Of a DNA stretch of 64,000 nucleotides, positions 8,356 to 17,147 are shown one piece after another. The stretch lies in contig CBDEGO010000002.1 in NCBI GenBank assembly GCA_965237995.1, positions 689,211 through 753,210 on the forward strand, written 5' to 3'. Below the pieces are notes generated by a model. That model did no database searches, was not told the DNA's origin, and worked only from the letters and a program-made list of their open reading frames with translations. The stretch is from JAAELZ01 sp965237995. GTDB lineage: Bacteria; Pseudomonadota; Gammaproteobacteria; Arenicellales; Poriferihabitantaceae. The position numbers and the translations under genes were made by a program. Position 1 is the first letter of the stretch. Every line of letters begins with the position of its first letter.

Positions 8356-9016
8356 TTAGACCAAGGATGTAGGTAGGCCAACTTGCAAATAACAATTAAA
8401 CTCAGCCCCAATATCGCAACTCACTCGCGCGTGTACCTTCCCTTGTCTGTCGCCAAATTGTTGCTTATCTTGCGTTGGAAATACGCCCTCATGCCAGATA
8501 TTAGGGTGTATATATAGGCCCTGAGAACCATCGCACCAAAATGCAATTACATCGCTCGGCTTTAAGTCATCACCTGGCAAAGCCACTGGCACAACAAAGG
8601 GCTTACCATCTAACGGATAAAACAGCTGCCCGCCATCTGGGTGATAGTTAAGATGCCACAATAGTACTTTATCACGCGGTAAGGTTTGTTGATGTTCTGA
8701 GATTTGCTGCGGGTCTCCGCTCCAACCTAAAACATAGTGGCCACTCACTGCATCATTTTTTGCCATTAGCACCACCTTCCCACTGAGTACTAAACACGCC
8801 TTCAACCGTACCCCCTTCATTGCCGGTGTGCTCGTCAACCGGGCGCCAACCACTAGCAGGCCAAGTCACGATTTCAATGTCAAATTTAGCTTGGTCATCA
8901 ACCAAGCAACCATAACCTTGAACCGAGTCCTCAGTGGCGTAAATTAGAGGTACTTTAAGTATCTCAAGTGAAGGTTTGTCGCTAGCTGAAAATAAGTAGG
9001 TCGGGTCTGAAGTCAT
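8356..9016 (-). pseudogene. Ureidoglycolate lyase-like gene (AllA family) broken by a frameshift
   Basis: Two overlapping minus-strand frames form one protein. The first (9016 to 8753) ends with WRPVDEHTGNEGGTVEGVF then WEGGANGKK and a stop. The second (8853 to 8356) resumes from AKNDAVSGHYVLGW through QGLYIHPNIWHEGVFP to the end. EGGTxEGVF and the GVWH-like segment are ureidoglycolate lyase (purine/allantoin catabolism) hallmarks. The switch falls on a run of six A (minus strand, 8756-8761); a run of five would restore one frame of about 219 codons. It may be a true inactivating insertion or a homopolymer sequencing error. No other allantoin genes are adjacent. Confidence 0.7.
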
Positions 9017-9035
9017 TTTATGTTTATTAAAAACT

Positions 9036-9070
9036 AAAAAGCCGCACCAGATTACTCCAGCGCGGCTTTT
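9036..9070 (-). terminator. Rho-independent terminator after the DsrE-like gene
   Basis: Read on the minus strand, AAAAGCCGC and GCGGCTTTT form a 9-base-pair stem (arms 9037-9045 and 9062-9070) around a 16-base loop, with a T-run. It begins about 20 bases beyond the stop of the 9090-9527 gene. Confidence 0.75.
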
Positions 9071-9089
9071 GAATCAAATACAAACCAAA

Positions 9090-9527
9090 TTAGGGGCGAA
9101 CGTAGGCGTAACCTTGCTCTTGTAACTCCATAATACGCGCTACTCCCGCAGGAGTTTCGTCAACACCTTCCAACAAATTAGGCATACTGCCCGACTTCTT
9201 TTCCACCGCTTTCATAGTGTTACCGCAAGCGCTGAAAGAAATGTCGGACAACGCTAAGCTCTTAACTCTCGATGCTTGACCACTTTTTTCAGTTAATAGC
9301 CCTAAGCCCGGACCGTAAGCTACAATTTCAATCTCAACATTATCAATACCATAGTGCTTTTGCAGGTTGACCGCGTTGTTAAGTGCTATCTTTTGCGTAC
9401 GCGGGTCATCCGTACTGACTTGAATCACCACTTTATGGACTTTGTCTGAATCGGCATTAGCGAAATAACCAAGCGTAAGAAGTACGCCTACCAAGATTAG
9501 ACTGAAGCTTTTAAAAATTGAATTCAT
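9090..9527 (-). CDS. Periplasmic DsrE/DsrF-like protein
   Basis: A 145-residue protein with a cleavable signal peptide (hydrophobic residues about 8-22, cleavage near ANA). The body shows the DsrE-like fold pattern: KVVIQVSTDDP (32-42), an ALNNAVNLQKHYG helix, IEIVAYGPGLGLL (67-78) and a single conserved cysteine in SFSACGNTM (Cys101). Cytoplasmic DsrE proteins carry persulfide sulfur; exported relatives of this length are common but poorly characterised. The single cysteine would allow sulfur binding, though no sulfur-oxidation genes are adjacent. It ends at its own terminator. Confidence 0.75.
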   Translation of the reverse strand: MNSIFKSFSLILVGVLLTLGYFANADSDKVHKVVIQVSTDDPRTQKIALNNAVNLQKHYGIDNVEIEIVAYGPGLGLLTEKSGQASRVKSLALSDISFSACGNTMKAVEKKSGSMPNLLEGVDETPAGVARIMELQEQGYAYVRP

Positions 9528-9603
9528 TGTTTATTTCCTAATTTAGTTCGTTAACTAGCAGATGACTGACTCAATCAACATTGGTTCCACTTAACCTAAG
9601 CAA

Positions 9604-10569
9604 TTATTGCGTCACACTTTGTTTTAACGCAGAAGCCGCCTCCTTAGCTTGAGTCGCCGCCTCTTGCAGTGCGCCAAGTGCTGACTCCAAATCCCCAACT
9701 AAATCTACTAAACCGACTTCTTCCATCGAATTATTAGCTCGCATAGCAGTGGAGGTTGCGGTTGCGCTGTCGGTACTCATAGTAGGGCTGTCACTGTTTG
9801 TGTTCGATTCACTAGAGCCGCCCTCTTCACTGACGACCGCAGCGACTTGATCTTCACTTGTGTCTACCTCTTCAACCTCTACGTCGGAGGACTCTGTGAC
9901 GTTTGCAACCGCTTCTTTGGCAGCTACAGTCGTTACATCAATCACTTCGCTTGTCTTCTCCATCGCCGCTTCTCCCGCTTGTTTAGTGGCATCTACCGCA
10001 GAGACAGCCATTTCTTTAGATTTTTCAACCAGACCAGAAGTGCCGTCAACTACATCAGCGCCAACTTCTTTTGCTTTTGCAATCACGACTGTCCCCGCCG
10101 CAGCGACGCCCGTTGCAATCGCACCGGCAGTACCGTCGGCTTTTTCGATTAAGTCTTCACCTAGTTCCTTACCTTTTTCAGCCGCATCTTCACCTGCTTC
10201 TAATACTAAATCCATCGCGCCTTTCAACTTATCAATCACGCCAGTTTCTGTTTGTGGTGTGACCTCTACTGAAGCTTCGTTCGCAGCATCAGTTATCGCT
10301 CCTTCAGTTGAATCATCCATCGCTGCTTTCTCCGTTGAATCGGTAACAGCATCCGTCGCATCAGCGACTAATTCCTTTCCAGCTTCAACGGTATTGGTAG
10401 CCGCATCAGATACCACTTCCGCAGCGCCTTCGGCAGCTTGTTTAGCGTCAGCCGCTATTTCTTTGCTTACATCGGTTACGGTATCAACAGCTGATGTTGC
10501 AGCCTCTTTTGCATCGTCACAGGCACTTAGGCCAAGCACGACTGCCATTAATATTAATTTAGATTTCAT
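9604..10569 (-). CDS. Ala-rich lipoprotein with amphipathic helical repeats
   Basis: It starts MKSKLILMAVVLGLSACDD: a lipoprotein signal with lipobox LSAC. About 300 residues of low-complexity sequence rich in Ala, Val, Glu, Asp, Lys and Thr follow. They form irregular 11-residue-like repeats (for example AKQAAEGAAEVVSDAA, AKEVGADVVDGTSG), resembling apolipoprotein or LEA-type amphipathic helices. It has no cysteines besides the lipidated one. Such proteins may act as envelope spacers or stress protectants; that is inference. I prefer ATG 10569 over the TTG 15 bases upstream. The strong composition bias creates a long meaningless open frame on the opposite strand. Confidence 0.7.
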   Translation of the reverse strand: MKSKLILMAVVLGLSACDDAKEAATSAVDTVTDVSKEIAADAKQAAEGAAEVVSDAATNTVEAGKELVADATDAVTDSTEKAAMDDSTEGAITDAANEASVEVTPQTETGVIDKLKGAMDLVLEAGEDAAEKGKELGEDLIEKADGTAGAIATGVAAAGTVVIAKAKEVGADVVDGTSGLVEKSKEMAVSAVDATKQAGEAAMEKTSEVIDVTTVAAKEAVANVTESSDVEVEEVDTSEDQVAAVVSEEGGSSESNTNSDSPTMSTDSATATSTAMRANNSMEEVGLVDLVGDLESALGALQEAATQAKEAASALKQSVTQ

Positions 10570-10702
10570 GTGTCTATTCTTCAATGTTAAATATTTAAGG
10601 TAAGCCTACGCGCATAGTCCGTAAGCGTTCACGTTCATATTATACCTAGCTAGTTAACCCTAACTTAAGCTTTTCAATACCGTTTATCGGTCAGCAAGGG
10701 TT

Positions 10703-11491
10703 TTACGCCAAACACAAGGCGGCAATTTGCCGACCGTAGTCATGCTCGCCATTAGCAACTGAGCGGCGATAACTAAAATATTGCTCCGATAAAGTGAAGG
10801 TATCTTGTTGAAACAGATCAATCGAATTAACACCCACCGCGTTTAATCGCAGCACAATATATTTCGTTGTATTGAAAAATAGCTTTTCTTGTCTGTACTC
10901 GAAACATGCTGATGCATCTACGCTGCTGTTTTCAAGCAACGTTTGTTTAAAATCTGGTTGTACTTCATAGTGCGCTACTTGCATAGCTGGGCCGATCGCA
11001 GCGAGTATCCGCTCGGGCTGTGCGCCCAATTCGCACATCGCTTTCACCACGGCTTCATTAATTCCAAACAGTGCGCCCTTCCAACCTGAATGCGCTGCTC
11101 CAATAGCTCGAGTAACTGGGTCACAAAATAAAACCGGCGCGCAGTCAGCGCCTAATGCACTCAGTGCGATGCCAGATAACTGCGTAACCAAACCATCACC
11201 GTGAAATGGCGCACTAATATCATCAAGACTGCGAACCACTAATACTTGCTTAGAGTGACATTGGTTACAGCTAAAAAGATGCGCCGAATCAATGCCTAGC
11301 TTCGAGGCCACTAAAGCACGGTTTTCCGCAACCCTCTGCGGGGCATCATGCGATAAAGCGCCACAGTTTAAGCTAGCATAGATGCCTTCAGAAACCCCGC
11401 CTTGCGCACCAAAAAAACCGTGGCGCAACCCAGCGACTGGCGATAACAATTTACTCTTTAAGTAGGGCGGCGCCGAGTCAAAAGCTTGCAT
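10703..11491 (-). CDS. pgeF: Peptidoglycan editing factor PgeF (YfiH, laccase-domain protein)
   Basis: A cytoplasmic multicopper-like fold protein of about 262 residues. The sequence shows GAQGGVSEGIYASLNCG, the metal-site blocks with NQCHSKQV, ADCAPVLFCDP, AAHSGWKGAL, and AIGPAMQ. Family members (YfiH/PgeF) are reported to prevent misincorporation of serine into peptidoglycan precursors, and some have purine nucleoside phosphorylase activity. I start at ATG 11491 (MQAFDSAPP), since the longer version adds a non-family N-terminus overlapping the divergent ubiA. It is divergent from ubiA across a short gap. Confidence 0.88.
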   Translation of the reverse strand: MQAFDSAPPYLKSKLLSPVAGLRHGFFGAQGGVSEGIYASLNCGALSHDAPQRVAENRALVASKLGIDSAHLFSCNQCHSKQVLVVRSLDDISAPFHGDGLVTQLSGIALSALGADCAPVLFCDPVTRAIGAAHSGWKGALFGINEAVVKAMCELGAQPERILAAIGPAMQVAHYEVQPDFKQTLLENSSVDASACFEYRQEKLFFNTTKYIVLRLNAVGVNSIDLFQQDTFTLSEQYFSYRRSVANGEHDYGRQIAALCLA

Positions 11492-11539
11492 TGTGTTCTC
11501 TAATTTGTATGATGCAACAGACTTTAACGCGTATGGTAG

Positions 11540-12430
11540 ATGATGCCCAGCACAGATCACTTTAAATCTCTTAATCGCCTAGTATCAATCATCGATCCTT
11601 ACCTTAGGTTAAGCCGGCTAAACCGACCCATAGGTAGTTTTTTACTGCTTTGGCCAACTCTCTGGGCCTTATGGATTGCCGCCGACGGCGCACCTAAGCC
11701 ATCTATTGTGTTGGTCTTTGTTTTCGGTGTATTTGCCATGCGCTCGGCAGGTTGCGTGATTAATGACTATGCCGATCGAAACTTCGACGGGCACGTTAAA
11801 CGCACTAAAGATCGACCCTTAGCCACAGGTGAGCTTTCTATCAAACAAGCATGGGGGTTTTTCTTTGTACTGTTATTAGTTTCGTTCTTACTCGTATTGC
11901 AACTCAAATGGGAAACTATTCAATTTTCATTGGTAGCCTTGGCGGTAGCTTGTCTTTATCCTTTTGTGAAACGCTTTACCTATTTGCCGCAGTTTATTTT
12001 GGGCGTCGCATTTTCCTGCGGCATTCCGATGGCATTTATTGAACAGCACGGACATGTTGGCTTTTTGGGTTGGTTTTTACTATTGGCTAACTTACTTTGG
12101 GTTGTAGGTTATGACACTATCTATGCCATCGTTGACCGTGACGATGACTTACAAGCAGGCATTAAATCAACAGCGATTTTGTTCGGAAAATATGATTTAC
12201 TCATTATCTCCGCTTTTGAAATAGCAGCGCTCATACTATTAACTGCAATGGGGTACTACCTCCAATTTAACGGGTATTATTATTTCGGTTTACTCGCAGC
12301 CTTTGGTAATTTAGTCTACCAAATGTGGCTTTGCCAAGATTATAAGCGCGAACCCACCTTCAAAGCTTTTATCACCAATACTTGGTTTGGGGCCTTTGTT
12401 TTCATAGGCCTTGTGCTTAATTACTTATAA
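11540..12430 (+). CDS. ubiA: 4-hydroxybenzoate polyprenyltransferase UbiA
   Basis: An inner-membrane prenyltransferase of ubiquinone synthesis that joins a polyprenyl chain to 4-hydroxybenzoate. It has 296 residues with about eight hydrophobic helices. The two aspartate-rich Mg-prenyl-diphosphate motifs are present: NDYADRNFD (75-83) and YDTIYAIVDRDDD (near 200). The N-terminal RLNRPIGSFLLLWPTLWALW is typical. UbiC (chorismate lyase), often adjacent, is not here. It precedes the moaC-moeA pair on the same strand, with 60 bases between. Confidence 0.95.
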   Translation: MMPSTDHFKSLNRLVSIIDPYLRLSRLNRPIGSFLLLWPTLWALWIAADGAPKPSIVLVFVFGVFAMRSAGCVINDYADRNFDGHVKRTKDRPLATGELSIKQAWGFFFVLLLVSFLLVLQLKWETIQFSLVALAVACLYPFVKRFTYLPQFILGVAFSCGIPMAFIEQHGHVGFLGWFLLLANLLWVVGYDTIYAIVDRDDDLQAGIKSTAILFGKYDLLIISAFEIAALILLTAMGYYLQFNGYYYFGLLAAFGNLVYQMWLCQDYKREPTFKAFITNTWFGAFVFIGLVLNYL

Positions 12431-12490
12431 GGCGCCATCTAATTAACCCAAAGCGGTTTATAATTCAGAATCAAACACTCGGCTAGAACT

Positions 12491-12985
12491 ATGTCATCTG
12501 CATCACATAAAGACTTAACCCACTTTAACGCCCAAGGAGATGTGCACATGGTCGACATAGGAGACAAAGACGTCACTAAACGCACCGCCATTGCCCGCGG
12601 ACAAATTAATATGCACGCAGATACGCTAGCCAAAATTGCCGCAGGAGACCATAAAAAAGGGGATGTGCTCACTATTGCGAGAGTCGCAGCGATTATGGCC
12701 GCAAAAAAAACCGCTGACACCATTCCCTTGTGCCACCCGATAAGTTTGACCAAAGTAAGCTGCGACTTCAAAATAGACTCCGATAATAGCCGAGTCACTT
12801 GTACCGTTGTCGCGGAAACGACCGAACGAACGGGTATCGAGATGGAGGCGCTTATTGCAGTTAATGCAGGTTTACTCACCATCTACGACATGTGTAAAGC
12901 GGTTGATCGTGGTATGGAAATTAACCACGTTCACCTTGTGCACAAATCCGGCGGTAAAAGCGGCACATGGCAACGTGAAGCATAA
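12491..12985 (+). CDS. moaC: Cyclic pyranopterin monophosphate synthase MoaC
   Basis: Second step of molybdenum cofactor synthesis, converting the MoaA product into cyclic pyranopterin monophosphate. Hallmarks in the 164-residue protein are the N-terminal FNAQGDVHMVDIGDK, KKTADTIPLCHPI, GIEMEALIAVN, and the catalytic Asp/Lys segment YDMCKAVDRGMEI. Its stop overlaps the moeA start by one base (TAATG), so they are translationally coupled. moaA, moaB, moaD and moaE are not in the window. Confidence 0.97.
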   Translation: MSSASHKDLTHFNAQGDVHMVDIGDKDVTKRTAIARGQINMHADTLAKIAAGDHKKGDVLTIARVAAIMAAKKTADTIPLCHPISLTKVSCDFKIDSDNSRVTCTVVAETTERTGIEMEALIAVNAGLLTIYDMCKAVDRGMEINHVHLVHKSGGKSGTWQREA

Positions 12986-14253
12986 TGAAAAACAACAGTA
13001 AAAAGCCTTCCGGCCCTGGCTGTGATGTGTTCGACCCGAATAGCCTGCCACTAGATATCGCGCTTGACTTGCTTCTTGAAAAGATCCCTACCGCAACAGA
13101 AACCACCTACAAACCCATTCGTAAAGCGCTTGGTCGCGTACTAGCTGAAGATATTAAGGCGCCAGAAAATGTACCCAACCATACAAATTCAGCAATGGAT
13201 GGTTACGCCTTTTCTGGCAATGCGCTTAATGCTGAAGGCTTAACGACACTACAAGAGGTTGGCGTTGCCTTTGCAGGCAAACCATTTGTTGGCAAGCTAG
13301 AATGCGGCCAAACCATACGTATTATGACAGGCGCGGTGATGCCTTCAGGTGCAGATACGGTGGCAATGAAGGAGTATACTGACACCAGCAATGATCAAGT
13401 CACGCTAACGAAATCAGTTAAACCTGGCCAAAATGTACGAGCTGCAGGCGAAGACATCAAACAAGGGCAAACCGTGCTACAAGCTGGCAGACGTATAACG
13501 GTTGCTGACCTTGGTTTGTTAGCGTCGCTGGGTTTCGCCAAGGTGAATGTGTACAAAAAACCTAGAGTCGCCTTTTTTTCAAATGGCGATGAGCTAAAGC
13601 AAGTGGGTGAAGCATTAGCTGAAGGCGAGTTATATGATTCTAATCGATACACTTTGCATGGCTTACTAAAAAATGCGGGCGCTAAATTAGTCGACTTGGG
13701 CGTCGTCGGTGATGAATATGAAGCAATACGTGATGCAATTGAATTGGGTAATGCACAAGCGCAGATGGTCATTACCTCAGCTGGGGCGTCCGTAGGCGAA
13801 GCAGATTACGTTTACGACATTCTCGCTGATTTAGGTCAAGTAGATTTTTGGAAACTGGCCATCAAACCAGGGCGGCCTTTAGCCTTTGGTAAGTTAAGCA
13901 ATAGTCATTTTTTCGGCCTACCGGGCAACCCCGTTTCGGTGATGGTGACCTTTGCTTTGTGTGTGCGGCCTGCCATTCAAAAACTATCAGGAGAACACCC
14001 ACAGCCTTCATTACTACTTACTGCAAAAACGTTAAGTAAACTCCATAAACGCCCCGGACGCAGTGAGTATCAACGGGCCATACTACGTAACAACGAGCAA
14101 GGCGGCCTTGAAGTTAGTGCCTTTGGTTACCAAGGGTCTGGGGTTCTAAGTTCAATGAGCGAAGCCAACTGTTTTATTGTGTTAGAGTTAGATTCAGTCG
14201 GCATAGAAGCTGGTGAGCAAGTGCAAGTTTTACCTTTTAGCGAAATTTTCTGA
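12985..14253 (+). CDS. moeA: Molybdopterin molybdenumtransferase MoeA
   Basis: Inserts molybdate into adenylylated molybdopterin, the last step of molybdenum cofactor synthesis, in the cytoplasm. At 422 residues it has the normal MoeA domain order, with NHTNSAMDGYAF near residue 70, IMTGAVMPSGADTV, FFSNGDEL, ITSAGASVGEADYV and the MPT-binding GLPGNPVSVMV. It is coupled to moaC upstream; yceH follows after one base. An N-terminal extension of about 12 residues (KKPSGPGCDVFDP) precedes the conserved region. Confidence 0.96.
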   Translation: MKNNSKKPSGPGCDVFDPNSLPLDIALDLLLEKIPTATETTYKPIRKALGRVLAEDIKAPENVPNHTNSAMDGYAFSGNALNAEGLTTLQEVGVAFAGKPFVGKLECGQTIRIMTGAVMPSGADTVAMKEYTDTSNDQVTLTKSVKPGQNVRAAGEDIKQGQTVLQAGRRITVADLGLLASLGFAKVNVYKKPRVAFFSNGDELKQVGEALAEGELYDSNRYTLHGLLKNAGAKLVDLGVVGDEYEAIRDAIELGNAQAQMVITSAGASVGEADYVYDILADLGQVDFWKLAIKPGRPLAFGKLSNSHFFGLPGNPVSVMVTFALCVRPAIQKLSGEHPQPSLLLTAKTLSKLHKRPGRSEYQRAILRNNEQGGLEVSAFGYQGSGVLSSMSEANCFIVLELDSVGIEAGEQVQVLPFSEIF

Positions 14254-14254
14254 T

Positions 14255-14923
14255 ATGAGTGACCAACAAGAAGACTACGAGAGCCAAACAACTGAACAAT
14301 CTCAGGTGTATTTTTCGCCTACCGAAGCACGTGTAATCGCTTGTTTGATGGAAAAAGAACTTACCGTACCAGACACTTATCCACTCACGTTAAATTCTCT
14401 AACTTTAGCCTGCAATCAAAAAAGTAATCGTGATCCGCAAATAGCACTACCAGAAGGCGAGGTTGGCCATTTAGCCAAAGCATTGAGCGAGCGTCAACTA
14501 GTTAAAATTGAATACGGCGAGCGTGCGCACAAATTTGAACACGATATTCGAAAACAATTCGGACTAGATAAACGTCAACAATCTTTGCTTACGGTCATGA
14601 TGTTGCGTGCGCCGCAAACCTTAAACGACCTCAAAGTGCGCACCGCAAGAATGGCCAAGTTTGACGATTTAGATGATATTTTACTCACCTTAGAAAGCCT
14701 CAATGAGAGTGAACTACCGCTCATGCAACATTTACCGAAAGGCCCAGGCCAGCGAGAAGACCGCTACACTCATTTATTGTGCGGAGGAGTCGAAGCGACC
14801 ATTGCCGCCGCAAAACCTACTTTTAACCCACCCGCTAGCGACGATGCGATAGAGCGACTCGAACAGCGAATCAACGATCTAGAACAACGCCTTTCAGACA
14901 TTGAGCAGAACATTTCGAGTTAA
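14255..14923 (+). CDS. yceH: YceH family protein (DUF480)
   Basis: A 222-residue winged-helix protein of the conserved UPF0502 family. It carries the family block ARVIACLMEKELTVPDTYPL, CNQKSNRDP, and LMLRAPQT-like and DRYTHLLCG segments. A C-terminal coiled coil (RLEQRINDLEQRLSDIEQ) closes the protein. The precise function is unknown; it is probably a regulator. I start at ATG 14255, one base after the moeA stop, rather than inside moeA. It looks like the third gene of a moaC-moeA-yceH transcript. Confidence 0.88.
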   Translation: MSDQQEDYESQTTEQSQVYFSPTEARVIACLMEKELTVPDTYPLTLNSLTLACNQKSNRDPQIALPEGEVGHLAKALSERQLVKIEYGERAHKFEHDIRKQFGLDKRQQSLLTVMMLRAPQTLNDLKVRTARMAKFDDLDDILLTLESLNESELPLMQHLPKGPGQREDRYTHLLCGGVEATIAAAKPTFNPPASDDAIERLEQRINDLEQRLSDIEQNISS

Positions 14924-14976
14924 AGCCTACCTAACACGAGATGTATTAGGCTGGCTTAATTGAACATTAGAACTAT

Positions 14977-15819
14977 CTAACCCTCTTGTGAGTCAACTAT
15001 CGAAGGCAAGCTACCAAGTGATATTAGCCTTTTCAAATCAGTATTTAATGCAGGTTTATTGCTGATCGATAATTCATTTAAACATTTTGCGAGTGATACT
15101 AAATCGGTATTACCACCTGCTGGACCCACACCATTAATTGTCCCCTCAATTTGAGTAAAACCAGAGTCAATGGCTGCCAACGCATTTTTTACTGCATTTC
15201 CTTTGTGATTATGTGCGTGCAAAGAAAACGTAACTGCATTGATGCTAGGGACAAAACTGATTAAGCTCGAGTGAATTTTCCGAATCTGTTCTGGAGTAGC
15301 GATGCCTACCGTATCACTAATGTTAATCACTTTCGCACCTGCTCTGACCGCCGAACCCACTATTTTGTTTAAACCTTGTAAACTTAATCTTGTTGCGTCT
15401 TGAGGACTAAATTGAACTTCAGCAAAGTGTTTCAGCGCAATTTCGATGACCTCAGACATTTCTTCTAATATTTGCTCAGAACCTTCGGAATTTTTATCTA
15501 CTCGACGTCCAGAGTTAGACTCAAGATACAGATGTATCCGCGTTTTGTCTGATCCTTCTAAAACAGATTTAGTGATATCTAAATCAGCAAGTGTCAATTT
15601 AGAAATACAACAAATAGTAGTGTTTTGAAGCGCTTTAGCAATTAGCTTTGAATGTTTAAGTCTTTCAGGGGCATCTGCAGTAGACGCTATTTCGATGATA
15701 TCAATTCCCGCAGCTTCCAATTCCACTGCTATTTCTTCCCTATCCTTTAACAGTGGGTTAAACGACGAAGATAGCTCTCCGTCTCGAATAGTGGTATCGA
15801 AAAATTTAACCGCGTTCAT
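14977..15819 (-). CDS. HMGL/isopropylmalate synthase-like TIM barrel, catalytic domain only
   Basis: A 280-residue protein beginning VKFFDTTIRDGELSSSFN, the metal-binding DxTxRDGE motif of the DRE-TIM metallolyase superfamily (2-isopropylmalate, homocitrate and citramalate synthases). The second metal site is LHAHNHKGNAVKNALAAIDSG, and the family glycine loop is NGVGPAGGNTDL. It lacks the C-terminal LeuA-type regulatory and accessory domains, so it is about half the length of LeuA. No leu or lys synthesis genes are adjacent. It could be an unregulated condensing enzyme or a lyase of another pathway; the substrate cannot be told. Confidence 0.7.
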   Translation of the reverse strand: MNAVKFFDTTIRDGELSSSFNPLLKDREEIAVELEAAGIDIIEIASTADAPERLKHSKLIAKALQNTTICCISKLTLADLDITKSVLEGSDKTRIHLYLESNSGRRVDKNSEGSEQILEEMSEVIEIALKHFAEVQFSPQDATRLSLQGLNKIVGSAVRAGAKVINISDTVGIATPEQIRKIHSSLISFVPSINAVTFSLHAHNHKGNAVKNALAAIDSGFTQIEGTINGVGPAGGNTDLVSLAKCLNELSISNKPALNTDLKRLISLGSLPSIVDSQEG

Positions 15820-15844
15820 GTAATGTTTGTTTTGTTAAAGCTAA

Positions 15845-16261
15845 TCACTTAGAGGTTAAGGCTTGTTGTTCAGGAGAACCCGGAACCTGAGCTAGATCAG
15901 TAAAATTACATAGCTCTGAACGCTTCCAAATTTGAGCAGCTGGTGTAAACTTTTCACGATTTTTTAGAGCGCCTATTCTTACGAAAAGAAATTCTGGGTC
16001 TAGCTCCTTTGAAGAATAAATCGGAGTTGCGCAAACTGGGCAAAATGTTTGGATTCGAATGTCGCCACTCTCCGCCGTTTTTCGATATGCTTTTAACTCA
16101 CCTTGTGTGATCTCAAATGTAGAGGCGGCAGCTTTTACATTAACCCTGTAGGCTGAACCAGATAACACTTGGCAATCATTACAGTGACAAATAATGGCTT
16201 GGGGCGAAATTTCAGATTTAAACTTGATATAACCACAATGGCACGAACCTACTGTTTCCAT
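15845..16261 (-). CDS. GFA family zinc-binding protein
   Basis: A 138-residue protein of the glutathione-dependent formaldehyde-activating enzyme (Gfa/CENP-V) fold. It binds structural zinc through CHCG (8-11), CHCNDC (25-30) and CPVC (near 95). The SCHCGYIKFK start and TFCPVCATPIYS block are diagnostic. Most family members have no established reaction, and the formaldehyde role should not be assumed. It lies in a minus-strand run of small accessory genes with moderately long gaps. Confidence 0.85.
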   Translation of the reverse strand: METVGSCHCGYIKFKSEISPQAIICHCNDCQVLSGSAYRVNVKAAASTFEITQGELKAYRKTAESGDIRIQTFCPVCATPIYSSKELDPEFLFVRIGALKNREKFTPAAQIWKRSELCNFTDLAQVPGSPEQQALTSK

Positions 16262-16356
16262 TTTATTGATGAATTATGAGTGTTCATTTTTAAGTATCCT
16301 CTTGCTTGATTGAAATGTCAAAGAATGGGCACTTTTTACCTTAAACGGGCGTTCAA

Positions 16357-17037
16357 TTACGCTGGAAGATATGCTTTAGCGATGATGTAATCGCTGATAA
16401 GCCTCGCGACTTCATAAATCACATCGTAATCATTAGTCCCTTCAATTTTGAAACCATGTGTTGCACCATTAATCCACCTCACAGTGGCTCTGTTACCAAG
16501 GGTATGAGCCATATCGCAAATTTCTTTTTTTGTACCCAAACTATCTTTTGTTCCTTGAATAAACAGTATGGGTAACGTGGTTCGATCAAGATGTGTTGTG
16601 CGGCTGGGGTCACCTTTTCGAGGAAATCCAAGTGCAATTATGGCTTCCGCAGATAAACTGTGTTTTGCGTCAGCTTCAGTTGTCATTCGCGAACTCAGAG
16701 AATGACCGCCAACGAATAGAGGGATAGTTGGTGCAAGCATCGAGGCACAACAAAGAGCTGAACGTACAGTTGCGATAAGAATGTCATCTGAATCAATGGG
16801 CATACCAGTAAACGGGACAAAGTTCTGTTTGTCTGAATAAGGATACTCAAACCGTAATGTTGCAACACGGTGATCTTCAAGTGCTTGAGATAGCTGAGTC
16901 ACAATTGGGCCGTGAATATTCGAGCCATCTCCATGCCCAAGCACATACAGACCAATTGCTCCCTCTGGTTGGTTCAAAATAGCAGAAACTGACCCAATTG
17001 AGGGAACCTCAAAATTTAACTCCTTAATCACCGTCAT
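16357..17037 (-). CDS. Alpha/beta hydrolase, KANL3/Tex30-like
   Basis: A 226-residue alpha/beta hydrolase. The oxyanion-region GHGDGSNIHGP, the nucleophile elbow GGHSLSSRM (Ser within GHSLS) and the catalytic-histidine segment GATHGF are visible, as is FIQGTKDSLG with the acid. The GHSxSSRM style is typical of the KANL3/Tex30 (dienelactone hydrolase-like) family, whose bacterial members have no proven substrate. It is probably cytoplasmic, with no signal peptide. Confidence 0.8.
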   Translation of the reverse strand: MTVIKELNFEVPSIGSVSAILNQPEGAIGLYVLGHGDGSNIHGPIVTQLSQALEDHRVATLRFEYPYSDKQNFVPFTGMPIDSDDILIATVRSALCCASMLAPTIPLFVGGHSLSSRMTTEADAKHSLSAEAIIALGFPRKGDPSRTTHLDRTTLPILFIQGTKDSLGTKKEICDMAHTLGNRATVRWINGATHGFKIEGTNDYDVIYEVARLISDYIIAKAYLPA

Positions 17038-17147
17038 GATTTATTTAATCTCCGTTACAAATTTCCGAAAGAGTATCTTGTTGCTGGAGAGGAATGCCAA
17101 CGAACGGTCGCTTAGTTGCTCATAGCCGTCAATGCAATTCCTATGTA

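Noticed and set aside
9860..10603. A 247-codon open frame on the plus strand opposite the Ala-rich lipoprotein
   Set aside because: Its Ser/Ala/Thr-rich composition is the complement of the lipoprotein's repetitive codons. The lipoprotein has a lipobox and the better biology.
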